Assembly (NCBI GenBank): GCA_014825775.1
Contig: MVAQ01000289.1
Location: forward strand, 1 to 23,748
From: Krasilnikovozyma curviuscula
Taxonomy: Eukaryota; Basidiomycota; Tremellomycetes; Cystofilobasidiales; Mrakiaceae
DNA: 23,748 nt
Direction of reading: 5' to 3'
The notes under the pieces were generated by a model. The model saw only the letters and a program-made list of their open reading frames with translations. It made no database searches and was not told the DNA's origin. Below, piece by piece: positions 1 through 11,104 of the stretch (position 1 is its first letter; every line of letters begins with the position of its first letter). Made by a program: the position numbers and the translations under genes.

Positions 1-261
1 GATAGGAGTAGTTCTGATCATCTATGACGGATACCCCTGAGTCCTTCAGAGCGGTGTATAAAAGCAGCGGTCTGTTCCATCACACACCAGTGAGCAACAG
101 ATGTACGGACCCTCAAACTATTCAGCTTTAAAGGCAGGCGTTTGCGATTGGATATGGATATGTTCAAGAACGCAATGCAATTCAACTTTGAGGCGATTCC
201 ACGTGAAGGTCGTTAAGAGCAGATAAATGACTAGACTATTGATTTTGTTAATATAAGGCTA
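1..261. other. Intergenic region left of the TRP-like gene
   Basis: This stretch lies downstream of the minus-strand TRP-like channel stop codon and probably includes its 3' UTR. On the plus strand there is a TATAAAAG element at 57-64, followed by an ATG at 101 that opens a 41-codon ORF ending at 226. I do not recognise the peptide and cannot say whether it is expressed. No other gene is visible. Confidence 0.4.
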
Positions 262-3200
262 TCAGGAGCCTCTCGATAGGTCAGAGGAATCCTGTAGCGA
301 CAACACAGACCGCTTTGGTGATTTTGGTGGGATTGGTGGAGACAAAAAAGAACCTGGACCAGTAGGAGTTGCTGCAGGCACTGGTTGTTCTTCGGTAGTG
401 GATGGTGGTGCTGGCGCTTCTTGACTAGGGCGACTGCGACCTGCCGGTCGAGACACGATGAAAGACCTTTGAGGTGTACTTGGTGCTGTAACGAACGGCG
501 TCGACGACGAAGAGTGGCCCTGGTCGGAGTTGCTTTTCTGTTGCCTCATGGGTCGCTTCACCACAAAGCCTTTCTGTGTTGGAAGAGGTTCCTCTGAGGC
601 ATCCACCACTGGTGTCATCACCGCCTTCATCGCATCGCCTTCACTCCCCGTTCTTTTCCTTCGTCCAAACAACCAGTTTCTACTTCCCTCAGGTTCTGAC
701 TTCCTTCGAAGATTTCGATGTGATGCAGTTGACGCTGAAGCAGTTGGTGTTGTATGTCCGTCAATCTCGGACTCCTCGTCTGAATCGTCGTTACTTCGAA
801 GGATCGTTCTGCCAAACCAAGAACGACGACGACCTTGTTTAGTTGTCTCATCAGACTCATTTCCATCTTCTGAATCTGAAGGTTCCTGCTGCCCGTGTCT
901 CTGCGTTGGAGGGTACCAAGTCTCGATGACGGCGGTTTGGGATTTGGTGCGAGAGTGATTGCGAGGTCGTGAGACTCCATCAGGACCTACGACTTGAGGC
1001 AGGAGAGCAGAATTTCGCTTGGGAGGAGAGAGTGAGGTAGAAAGAGGTTGGAAATAGCTGTTGGGGTAACCCGTTGTAACATTGCTTGGGCTAGAAGAAG
1101 GCTGGGATGGAGGTGGCACTGAAGGTCCCGTAGTGACTGCATAGGGGTTTTCAAAGTTTGCACGACCACCACCAGTTTTGGAGAAGCCTGTTGGACGTTT
1201 TACGACGAAGGATGGCTCTTCTGTGGGTGAGGTAGGTAGAGTTGGAACTTGGCCGTAAGCTGGATGACTTGGCCAGGCTGCTTGCATGATGTAGCCCGGA
1301 TGGTCTATAGCTGGATCATTTAGCCCAGCACTGTAAGCTCTGGTGTACTGGAAGCTACTCTCGCCGTAAGGAGATGTCGACGAAGTTGGAGTCGCAGAGT
1401 TGACAGTTCCACCAATCTGAGATGCTGCGAGCAAACCACCAGATGAGGACATCTCTTCTCGATTTCTTCGTCGATTCTTCCCGTTGGGTTTTCTTCGTCG
1501 TCTACGGGCACGAGGAACGGCCCCGCAACCAGGTAGTTTGCTAATGGCTCCGAGTAGACCTGTGTCATACGAGTCGAACGTCTCATCGAAAGGAATGCGA
1601 GCAATAATTCTCAGAAGACCTTCGGTAAGCTTCACCACCGCCATCAAAAAGAAGATTGCTAGTACGAAGCCTTGGATTACCAACACGGCATAAGACAACC
1701 ACCCGGCAGCTGCTGCACCGATGTTAATCTGGGGAAAAGAGGAACAGAGAGCCAAATAAGAACAAATGTTGAGTTCGAGGAAACCCAAACGACTCACAGC
1801 TGGGGAGAGTATCAGAACAAGTACCATCGTGATGATTCTCGTAACTGAGAGTAGAAACGTTGCAACTCCCATGCTTGCGCCGTCGCCGAACGGCAGAGCA
1901 ATGCTGGTGATGCTGCAATGTTGATCTACGGAGTCAAAAAAAAAGTAGCAGATGTAGAAAAGAGACCTACAACTCACAGAGTGATGGCGATTTCCAAAAT
2001 TAGGATGATGATCGCTTGAGCAGTTCCTGATTTCTGACCAGCACCAACAACAACAGCTACGACAAGATTACTTCCCAATGCAACAGCACAGAACATCTGG
2101 CTCTTCCTGCTGTAGATGTTGTACAGAGGCCCAAGAAGCAGCTGGGTTCTAGTTGCATCATAGAGCTTCTCTTCGTTTGTTGTCGCGACCTTCCAAAGCA
2201 TGAGGGAAGGCAAGACCAAGCACAAGAAGAAAAAAGATATTGCAGCAAGGGCGACGCTAGCAGCTGAAGCAATTGAGGAGGCGATGCTGAACTGGTACAC
2301 AGCGACGGTGGTGAGTGGAAGATGGAACATCAAGAGGAGACGAATGAGATTTCCTAACAGGAGGTTATGGCATTTCAGCTGTAAGCCAGGAGTCTCTGAG
2401 AGTTTATAAAAACTCACCTTGTAAGGCAGCAGAATGATAAGCTCCTACACCCCCACTCCATTTGAACCTCCACCACTGCCTTCGTGCGGCTGTCGGTGGG
2501 GTATGAAGACCTTTGTACTCTGGTGTGCTACCTCCCAGGGAATTACTCGCAGGGTCACCGGATAAATCGAACACAGCAGGGAAGTTGCGAGGGGTGGTGG
2601 CTGCACTTCCATGAACACTGCTTCTGCGATTTCCAGCATTGGCGATGAATTCGACCAAGCCGTGTGTCGCCCAGAGGAACAAGCTGAAGAGAGTGACAAC
2701 GCCAAAAATGATCAGGAAGATAGCCGTACAAGTTCCAAACATATCTTGAGGTCTGAGGCCTATGGCGTGGGCCAGAGAAGGTATGCCAGGTGTTGCGTTG
2801 AGATTCAAAATGTTGTTTGGGAGGTCAGGAAAGTAGAGGGGTGATGATTTGTTTGTGAACTGCTGTGTGATATCTGTAGATACTAGAGCAGGCAGAGCCA
2901 AGACATCATAGGTTGGATTGTGAACCAAAGTAGTGTCTGGAGAGATACAAATGAGCGCGCGCACGCATTTAGTTCTGACTTGTGGAAGACTTACTCCATA
3001 CCAAGAAAGTCCAAGCTCCCTTCGCAACAATAGGGTAAACGAAGTCAGGCCAGTCGATGGCAATCATGACCAAGATACAGGTAAACTGAAGCTGGTAGAT
3101 GATATCGCGCATACTGAATGTCACTATGAGACGGGGAAGCCAGCAACTGCGAGTTAGGGTTTGTAACTCTGCAACGCAAAGGAGGAAAGTGGACTCACCA

Positions 3201-4114
3201 AATCTGAGTAGAGCAGCACTTGAGATTAACCTTTCACCGCTCAAAGCGCTCACCAGAGCCGTCCCCATTATCCTCTGCGTCTTACCCTTGGGGCTAGCCC
3301 CCTTTTCTTCCTCGCCTTTCTTACCCTTGACCCATCCGGCAACTACCCTTGCCGACCAACATAGTACCCAGTATGCAATCACCAATGCAGTGGGAAACCA
3401 AAGGAGGAGTTTCCAGTACCAGCCATCTTCAAAGTAAGGCGACGCTTGAATGGTGACACAAGAAAGAGTGTTCGGTGGGTATGCCGTATCGACGATTTTG
3501 ATTGATCCAACAAGAGATGAGAGTGGATACGAATGTGATATTGGAAGACTTAGATTCAATGTCAGTGGACCAGCTGGAATTTCGCACGCTGATGGGTCCG
3601 TAAGTGAGAGAGGGGTGGACGGATACGAATCGAGCGCATAACAGATTGAAGAGGTTGACGAGATAAGGTTATACGAGAGCAATGCCAGTGACGAGAACAG
3701 AGTAGCTAGCGAGTCGGTACACACAGAAAGGGAGACCTTCAGTGATCGCCTACCTCGAGTAGTGCTGAAAGGATGAAACGGCGGGAGAAATATGACGCCT
3801 AGCTCACCTAGTTTCTCAGTTTGGTTGTTGTAACCAGACGTGACCGCTTTACTTGAGCCAATGAGAACAATCTGCATCAAGTACTCCCCAGTCTGTCCGG
3901 CAGGACCTTGTATGTCCAACGAATTGCTACTGAACTGAGCATAGGCATCTGTGAATTCAATCAAATGATTCGTGTCGAATCCAACAGCCGGCGTTGGAGT
4001 ACACGATTTGATGGCCAGTCTGATGGGAGGAGAGGCCATCACTCCAAAGAACGGGATAGACAGGGCACCAATGAGAAGGATGAGCAGATTCCTCATTGAG
4101 ACAGCAGCAGCCAT
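262..4114 (-). CDS. TRP-like ion channel / ML-like domain membrane protein
   Basis: Predicted 1173-residue protein of the fungal TRP-like family (FLC/Pkd2 type), known for roles in calcium and flavin/ER or plasma-membrane homeostasis. Exons on the minus strand are 4114-3199, 3123-2995, 2936-2418, 2353-1978, 1912-1798 and 1728-262; phases join without a stop. I start at the ATG at 4114 because the upstream in-frame extension has only a TTG. Residues 1-28 form a signal peptide. Residues 30-225 are a Cys-containing ML-like lumenal domain with N-glycosylation sequons. A first membrane helix lies near 234-258, and about seven more hydrophobic segments follow between 316 and 730, including the family-typical MRDIIYQLQF and DWPDFVYP regions. 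From about residue 740 there is a long, disordered, Ser/Pro/Arg-rich cytosolic tail carrying three copies of a [GS]F[VI]V[KS]RP motif (858, 1072, 1107). The introns at 3124-3198 and 1729-1797 are multiples of three and stop-free, so retained-intron isoforms would stay in frame. The exact ion or substrate is not shown by the sequence. Confidence 0.86.
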
Positions 4115-4444
4115 GGCGTCTTGGCTGTGCAAAGGATTGAGCCTGAGCTCTACTTCCAAGTATTTAAAGGCCTATACAGATATACATCAGACACTTAGAT
4201 CAATATTCAATAAATCCCAGGTGAGTTTAGCTGCTTACCAGTCGAGAAAAGGTTGTGGTTACGATCCAAAATTTCGGTAGGCGACGCCGCTGCAATGAAA
4301 GCGAAAGTCCAAATTATCGAAAATAGATTTCTCGCAAGAGTCGCATTCAATAACGCTGTTCAATAATAAATACGATTTTATCGGCTGAGGTATCTAGTAC
4401 AGAGAGGGAGGTTCTACAAGGACAGGAGTCGCGCAGGTCGTCAT
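4115..4444 (-). promoter_or_regulatory. Promoter region of the TRP-like gene and 3' flank of Cactin
   Basis: This 330-bp gap lies between two minus-strand genes. Read on the minus strand, a TTTAAATA element at 4161-4168 sits about 50 bp upstream of the TRP-like ATG and is a reasonable TATA-like box. The rest is AT-rich with no ORF I can support. It must also hold the Cactin 3' UTR. Confidence 0.35.
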
Positions 4445-7052
4445 TTATTCTGTGAACAGAAAAGCGGGGTCAGTTAAGAGTAACAGAGCTACAAAGGGTG
4501 TAATCATCAAAGGCAAAAAGCTCGTAGACTCACTTCTGTAGAAATTTCTTCTGAATCCAAAATACAGCTGCAGAACACCTCTGTCGAACGAACTTCTAAA
4601 CCCTCTCTTGTGACTGTGCTCCCACTCTTTATTGACAATCTTGAAGGCGATATCTTCGTATGGAGGACCAGCAGTGAATACGATTGTTGCCAAGTCCTGG
4701 TGCTCCTTGTCCTTTTTGATGTAGTAGGTCGGAGCAACCTGAGGATTGATGAGATCCGGATAGAAAATCTGAGAGGAAGCAACCCAGTCAGGTTGGTACA
4801 TCACACAATGTTTATTTCTGGAAGATAGATAGACTTACATTGAATTTGTAGCCCTGGACAACCTTGGGGGGAGGATTATCGGAATCATAATGAGTTTGAT
4901 TATATCTGTAAGAAGAAGTTGTAGTCAGCACCCGGGCGCAAACTTGAACAGGACAGCTTACGACTACTCACTTGTTCCATTCGAATCCAGTATGAACACG
5001 GTTGAAGTATCTTGGTTTCCTGGGTCTGTACTTGTCTTCCCAAGTATACGTGCTAGCTTCACCCATGTTTTCTTCCAAGTTGAACAACTCCTCATCTTCA
5101 TCCAAGTTCTTGGCTGCTTCCGCTTTGTACATCTCTTCAGCTTCCAAGTCGGCCTTAGATGCTTCGGTCGTATCGATTTCTTCTTGACGAGCAGCTTTGG
5201 CGATGAACTTGGTCGAGGTCACCTCTCTTCGTTTAGCAAACTGTATGAAGAAACAAGATTGGTCAAAGGAGAAAGGAAAAACAATCAGAGATGTAGGAGA
5301 GCATACCAATCTACGAAGTTCTTCAGTCTCATCGATAACATCGAACTGTCGCTCTTCGTAGGAGAGCGTCGTCGGATTGAACAAAGCTGGCTCCATCGCA
5401 AGATTCCACTCTTCTTGAGCTTCCTCCTCCTCCTCGATATCCTCCAAATCATCATCTATATCACCAACTTCAGCTTCCATATCACCTCCGAATCTACCTA
5501 ATCTTCCAGCACCAGCACCAGTAGCTGCACCCGCCGCTAAGTCTGCCTGAACCTTCTCTGCGTCCTCTCTCTGTCGTAGACGGAGCTGTTCCAATCTGTT
5601 CTGGAGGACGACTTCGTGCATAGCTGAGAGCTTGGATTTAGCTTTCCAGACTTCTAAGCTCGACAGGAGCGATTCCCAGTAGTCCGTGTCGACGGGTTCA
5701 CCACTTCGGAGTTTGTTTTGGACGGATGCCTCCAGCTGGTTCAGCTGGGTAAGTGTTTTACCAGAAAGCAGCTTGGTTATTTCTTGTTGCACAGCAGCGT
5801 TTGATTGGTCATAGGCTGAGGAAGACCGAAGAGTCTTCAACCTATCTTTACAGACAGTCAACATTGACTCCCAGAATTCGATGTTGGAGAGTGATTTTTC
5901 CAGCGAGAGGTACATCTTAATGTCGGCCTGGAGTTCTTCAGTATCTTGGAGAGTCAAATTCTGCAGCAAGAAAAGGAACACTGTCTACAGAAAGCAAAGA
6001 AAAACAGCAAGTAGATCGACTTCTACTTACCTCGAAAATCTTGTATGGCTCTTCCAAGTCCATGTCCAACCCAGCTTCTTCCCAGCCCCATCCACCATCT
6101 AAATCATCACCTAGGACATTCTTTGACTTATCAACATCTGGCTCAGCGAACCTCAAGTTGATGGCCAAGAAGTCGATGGCCTTAGCTCGCCCTTCCTTCA
6201 ATCTGATACCGGCTCTTCGACGAGATTGTTCGAGATGGAAATCATCTTCTTTCGCAACCCATTCGGCCATCTGAGCAGATTCGGCGAGACGAGCCATACG
6301 GGCTTCTTCCTCCTCTCGCAAGGCTGCCTCAACTTCTCGTTCCGCTCGTCGTTTATTGAGTCGTTCGAGTTCCTCCTACAAAGCATCGGAAAAGAGATAT
6401 TGTGAGCACGATTGGCATCAATTACGTTGAAAGAAGTAGAGTCAAAGCTAAACAGGTGAGGTGTACCTTAGCTTCCTGTCTTCGAATAGCGTCCTTTCTC
6501 TCTGCTTCCTCTCTGCTCATACCAGCCTTTTTTTCCTTCTCAGACTTCTTGACCCATTTGAACTGGACTCCCAGATTGGCATCATTGAAAGGATTATCCG
6601 TCGAAGTGTACATCGAGAGTTCAGCAACCGCTCGGGCTTCCTCTGCTTCCCTCTCTCGTCGAGCTGCAGCTTTGGCTTCTTTTCGAGCGGCACGTTCTGC
6701 TTTAGATTCTTTACCAGATGGGGAAGCTGAACGATCACGGTGTTTACTGTAAGAGAAAGATGAGATGAACAAGCTGAGCACAAAATTTGGATGGAAGGAC
6801 ATGAGGCTAGCAGAGTGCTTACCTCTTCTTCTCCTTCCTGTCTCTTCTTTCGCTATCATCATCTCTCTCTTTATATCGTTCCCTGTCTTTTCTACTACTA
6901 CTGGATTCCTTCCTCTTGTAGTAATCGTCGTCTTCGTCTCGTTCCCTCCTCTTTGAACTCCTCTCGTCGTCTCTGTAATCCCTGTCCCTTCCAGTAGGGC
7001 TTCGATCTCTCTTCCTACCTTCGTCTCTTTGAGGGGAATAGTCCCTGGGCAT
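4445..7052 (-). CDS. CACTIN: Cactin, spliceosome-associated protein
   Basis: Predicted 694-residue Cactin, a conserved nuclear protein that associates with the spliceosome and supports pre-mRNA splicing. Exons on the minus strand: 7052-6823, 6746-6467, 6375-6031, 5960-5307, 5240-4972, 4905-4839, 4768-4534 and 4449-4445. Residues 1-77 are an Arg/Asp/Glu/Lys/Ser-rich charged region of the kind common in splicing factors, followed by long charged helices. The middle domain (roughly 170-400) carries EELERLNKRRAEREVEAAL and GRAKAIDFLA, typical of the family. An acidic patch follows. The C-terminal domain (about 568-694) contains WEDKYRPRKPRYFNRVHTGF, YNQTHYDSDNPPPKVVQGYK, AGPPYEDIAFKIVNKEW and HSHKRGFR, which are diagnostic. 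The last exon contributes only two coding nucleotides plus the stop, giving a YRK terminus close to the usual YRR. The 5241-5306 and 4450-4533 introns are stop-free and divisible by three. Confidence 0.95.
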
Positions 7053-7202
7053 AGTCGATGGTGGGAATTTTAAGCTGGATCGACCTGGGATGGATTGGCC
7101 AGTTGAAGCAGCTCGTCGTCGAAAGCCAATTTGGAAGTTCGTCTCTGACTACGAGATCGGCCAGATTTAAACTCCTCTAGTTTTTATGGCTACAACAGCA
7201 AC
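7053..7202. promoter_or_regulatory. Divergent promoter between Cactin and the RAD51D-like gene
   Basis: Only 150 bp separate the two start codons, so the promoters of both genes must overlap. No clear TATA box faces either gene. An ATG at 7186 opens a 10-codon reading frame that runs past the proposed RAD51D-like start (stop at 7216-7218) in another frame, so transcripts starting upstream of it would carry an overlapping uORF. Confidence 0.5.
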
Positions 7203-8540
7203 ATGTCCCACCGACTGAAGCCTCTCATCCCTGCTATCCAGTCACCATTTTTGCAGAAATGTCTGAACTGCCTCATCCAGCACTCCTTCGCACCTCTTCA
7301 CAGCTCGAAGGAATTGTTCGCACTTCCAAATCAAAAGCTAGTGGAACTCATCCAGTTTTCAGGTGACGAAAGAGATCAGTTTAACTGTAGACAAGTCTCT
7401 GTTGACGATGTAGAGAGGTTGAAGATGGCTGTCAAGAAAGCTGTCGCACTTCTGCCCAGTCGAGGAGACGTGGACCTCGAACGAGAGATTCAAACACCTT
7501 CCCAACTAATCAGAACTGGACTAGATGCTGCAGACACTCTCTTGTCATCTCTAGATCGAGTCAGAGGTGCTACGGTTGAGCTTTGCGGTGCGAGAGCGTC
7601 TGGCAAAACGGCAAGTCGCAGATCAACACATTGGGGTACAATCTTGCTGTGAAGCTGACTTAGAGACTATCAGTTGATTGCTCTCCATCTCACTCTCAGA
7701 TATCTTATCATGAATCCTCAATCTCGAGCGCTCTGGATAGACTCGGAAGGCTTCTCTGTTGACAGACTGGATGCAATCCTAGCTGAAATAGCCCCAGATC
7801 AGGTCAGTTACCTCTACTTATCTTCCAAACAAAAACGGTTCTGACTTATTTACCGCTGTAGAGCTCTGATAAGATTTTGGATCGCCTGACCATAGCAACA
7901 ACGCTTGATTGCGACGCTTTCGTCTCTGAAATACAATCACTGCACACTGACATCGCAACCAACGCAGTAGCAGACCTCTATTCTTGGATTGTGATCGATT
8001 CCCTAACCCCGTTGTTTGCAGAAACGATACAGCTGGAATCATCTCGATCAAGAGCTGCGCTGCACCAGTCTATTCATTCCATCACCTCACTCACCAATAG
8101 GCCAACCCTGATCATCGTCAACGGTACGGTCTCAAGCTTGCCTTTGAATCCTTTGAGTGTATTCAGAGGATCATCCTCGGTTGTTAAGATGAAATCAGCG
8201 CTTGGGCAAGGATTCACGTTTGCATCAGACATGACGATGTGGGTTGAATGCATCGAGAGTGTCTTTGAAGGACAGAGCTTGGATAAGGAGTTGGATGGGA
8301 GAATTAGCGGGAATAGGATCGTTGAGGTCTGGAAGAATCGACATGGAGTTAGTGCTTTTGACCAATATCTCTCATTCCTGTGACTGCTGCTGACAGACCT
8401 GGTCGTTCTTTGCGCAACAGTCTTGCGGCTTCGCAGCTTTCCACACCAACGGGTTCTCCCTCAAAGAACCATTTACAAGAGAAGATACACCTATGAAATA
8501 TACTGGTTCTAGCGTCCACGCCTACAACCAGTATCCATGA
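7203..8540 (+). CDS. RAD51 paralog, RAD51D-like recombination protein
   Basis: Predicted 388-residue RecA/RAD51-family ATPase. RAD51 paralogs act in the nucleus to help load RAD51 on single-stranded DNA during homologous recombination. Exons: 7203-7610, 7674-7802, 7862-8347 and 8397-8540. An N-terminal helical region of about 100 residues is followed by a RAD51D-like linker (TPSQLIRTGLDAADTLL), Walker A GARASGKT at 129-136, a LWIDSEGF strand, Walker B WIVIDS at 221-226 followed by LTPLF as in RAD51D, and ALGQGFTFASDMTMWVE near the C-terminal strands. The first intron uses a GC donor (GCAAGT) directly after the Walker A threonine codon. I splice the last intron (8348-8396, GTTAGT donor, CTGAC branch site) because it joins KNRHG to TWSFF as expected in the family. 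Without it the protein would stop at 8383. RAD51D is the best match, but another RAD51 paralog is possible. Confidence 0.8.
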
Positions 8541-8893
8541 GTTTTAACTAACTCACCAGTTTTGCTCTTGCCCATTCGTGAATCGCTCAGCACCGATCTC
8601 ACCGTATGATTCGGCTACCTCGATGTTTGCTATCTATAAATATCGTGTATTTGATGATGATGATGATTCTAGGTGAGATGCGCTCCAATATGTCGGGACT
8701 ATCACATGGAGATCTAATCGTATATTCTCTTAGACTCGTTTTCTGGCAGCTTTGCCGTTGTCGGGCAGAATTTGTGATTTCCGAGTTTATGGGTATATAA
8801 AGAAGTGAGGTAAGAGTCATCTTCTATTCTTGTTCTCATAAACACAAAATTATTGACTGATTCTGTCTTGTCGTCTCGTCTCGTCTTCGCACA
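8541..8893 (+). promoter_or_regulatory. Promoter region of the secreted glycosidase-like gene
   Basis: This 353-bp gap separates two plus-strand genes. TATATAAAG at 8794-8802 lies about 92 bp upstream of the ATG at 8894 and is a good TATA box. Three tandem TCGTC units (8871-8885) sit just before the start codon in the leader, and a short GAT repeat occurs near 8655-8667. No gene is evident. Confidence 0.5.
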
Positions 8894-11104
8894 ATGCCGA
8901 AACGTTCCTTCACTCGCTTGTCTCTCTTTACCCTTACCCTCCTTTCGCTCAACTCCTACAATGTAAGGGCGGACCCAGACCCCAAAAACAAATGGTGTGG
9001 TAAATAGTGAGAATTCTGACTTTTCTCTAAGGGAAACTCGACCTACGACTGATGTGACATCATCGTCCAGCTACGAAGCAGAGTACATCAGCCTACCACC
9101 AGTCTCTGGAGGAGACTTCGTCTATCCATCATCCTCAGATACACCTTTATTGGATCTCAGTTGTGCCTCTAGGTACTCGTATTTCTTGTCTCCTAGTAGC
9201 AAGGAAGGTGAAGTGATCGTCGATGCTTCTTGGACGAACTATACTACTGCGACTGCTGTCGCCTGGAATCAAAGTGAGACTTATTCTTCAATCTAAATCC
9301 TGTTTGTTACTAATCTTCGCCTGCTCCAGCCGCTTTGGTTGAACTGATTGAGGTGGAAGTCAAAGGTCCTTCTGGTCAAACCCTCGCCACTACTCTGGTC
9401 GAACCAGGTTCAAAAGGAAATATCGCCAAGTTCTCTCTCGAAGCTCTAGGAAATGCTTCTTTTACCCCGTACGACCTCACCTGCTCTTTCTCTTCTAGCT
9501 TCAAGAGCATTACCCAGGTTAGCTTCCCCATCAAATATCTTCCCCCGAACCCGAACCAAGGCGCATCAGCAGCCAGGATGGACTGGTTGACGGGAATGAC
9601 TTCAGTATTAAACGGTACCAAGATTGACAGCGGAGAATGGGAGACTATCTTCCCCTATGGTTTCTATAGTAGCTACTCCTACCTGGTTGGCAACTGGTCA
9701 TTGTTGGAAGAATACAAAAATACTGGGTTCAACATGATTCATCTCGAACCTACTTATGGTAATCATACCGAAGTTGATTCTCTCTTTGAGTACGTGGCAG
9801 GTTCCCAAGTGAACACTGATTGCTTCCAAGCTGATGTCTTGGCTTTGCCCCAAAGGTACTGCAAACAGCTGGGACTATGGGTCATATACGATATGCGAAA
9901 CACGTACATGAACCTGACGAGTGTCACTGAACAAGTAAACTATGCGAAGACGAAGGACAACCTCTTGATGTGGTACACAGCTGGTGAGGACCGAACGCCA
10001 GACATCATGTGCAGATCCACACGCTAAACCCCCCCTCTCTTTTTTACTACAATTTACTGACAGACGAAGGCGATGGACAAATGGACGACTTCAACGCTTC
10101 CACTATCACATACGACCTCATCTACCAGCTTGACGGCTACCATCCAGTGTCGTTGGTGATGAATTGCTATGACTACTTCTGGTCAACTTACGCCGCCGGC
10201 GCGGATGTCATCTCCCAGGACGCCTACCCAGTGTCGATCAATGGTTCGTGGGACTATGAGCGCCATTTGGTTGTCAATGAAACATTCGGAGATGCAGGAT
10301 GCGACGAGTGTTGGGGATACAACAATATCTCGCAACACCCTGCGCGAATCCCCGTATTTGAAGATAGGGCACTGGTGACAGGCCGATCGAGAAACTTGTC
10401 TGTCTGGAGTGTTCCTCAGGCGTTTGGAGCTTCAGAGTACTGGCAGAGGATCCCGACCGCGGCTGAGTACATCACGATGGCTGTGGGCGCCCTCTCGCAG
10501 GGTGCTGGAGGTATCAGTGAGTCGTAGTCCAATATTTGAGTTCCCCTTCGTTCATGTTTACAGGGAATTAACCGGCTTGATTTCTTTCTAGTGCCTTGGT
10601 TCTGGGATGGAGTGGTGAGTATTTCTACTTGCCACCGCATAACCTCTGACGCTGATAGCCTATCCTCCCTCGCTTCTAGACTCCTACCGTGATGAAGAAC
10701 GCTGCCAAAGTCGTCGCTAGCTACGTTGACATCCTTACACCATTGCTCTGGGATAGTAGCAAACCTGCTTCGTTGTGCGTAGCTCTCCGTTGATCCGAAG
10801 CTAAAAGTTTGCAGCTAACAGAAGTAATCTTCTCAGACTTTCTCTGGATTCGGGAACTACAGGTGTATTTGCTGGTGTTTGGAAGCTACACGACGGTGGA
10901 TATGTTGTCGTTCTATCCAACCCTCAAAACACAACTCAAACGTACAGCATCGATGCTGGGTTCTTACCTTCAGTCTTGCAACAAACGTTGTTTACTTCTG
11001 AGGCAATCAAGAACTCGACTGAGGCGCTTGCTACTAGGAGTTGGGGAGGTGTTTTTAGTGGTAAGATCGATGCTGTATCGGTGAAGGGGGTGAAGCTGCT
11101 GTAA
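8894..11104 (+). CDS. Secreted TIM-barrel glycoside-hydrolase-like protein
   Basis: Predicted secreted protein of about 611 residues. It resembles fungal proteins annotated only as glycoside hydrolase-like (TIM-barrel superfamily), so the substrate is unknown. Exons: 8894-about 8994, about 9032-9273, 9330-9983, 10064-10516, 10592-10614, 10680-10774 and 10837-11104. The N-terminus is a typical signal peptide (KR, then a Leu/Thr-rich core, cleavage plausible after VRA). Barrel-like segments include FPYGFYSSYSYL, GFNMIHLEPTYG, LGLWVIYDMRNTYM, LLMWYTADEGDG (created by the intron at 9984-10063, with a possible catalytic acid pair), YHPVSLVMNCYDY and GALSQGAGGIMPWFWDGV. A C-terminal beta-rich part follows (GVFAGVWKLHDGGYVVVLSN). 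Many N-glycosylation sequons support secretion. I see no GPI signal. Exon 5 is only 23 nt. The first intron is uncertain: GT at 8995 with AG at 9031 keeps frame but is just 37 nt, while GT at 9000 with AG at 9081 also fits. Confidence 0.75.

Noticed and set aside
2396..2417. Very short (22-nt) intron alternative at the third TRP-like exon end
   Set aside because: The TTAG acceptor at 2354-2355 gives a normal 64-nt intron and keeps frame with the conserved membrane segment.
3147..3198. Shorter splice choices (30 or 52 nt) for the first TRP-like intron
   Set aside because: The 52-nt choice runs into a stop and the 30-nt choice is too short. The TAG acceptor ending at 3124 restores the family-typical MRDIIYQLQF context.
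4890..5501. Large plus-strand ORF of 203 codons
   Set aside because: It is the antisense shadow of the well-supported Cactin exons 4905-5960 and has no family features.
7364..7396. Possible 33-nt intron in the first RAD51D-like exon (GTGACG donor, CAAG acceptor)
   Set aside because: Far shorter than the other introns here (almost all 49 nt or longer) and the unspliced frame is open, so I left it as coding. It would remain in frame if real.
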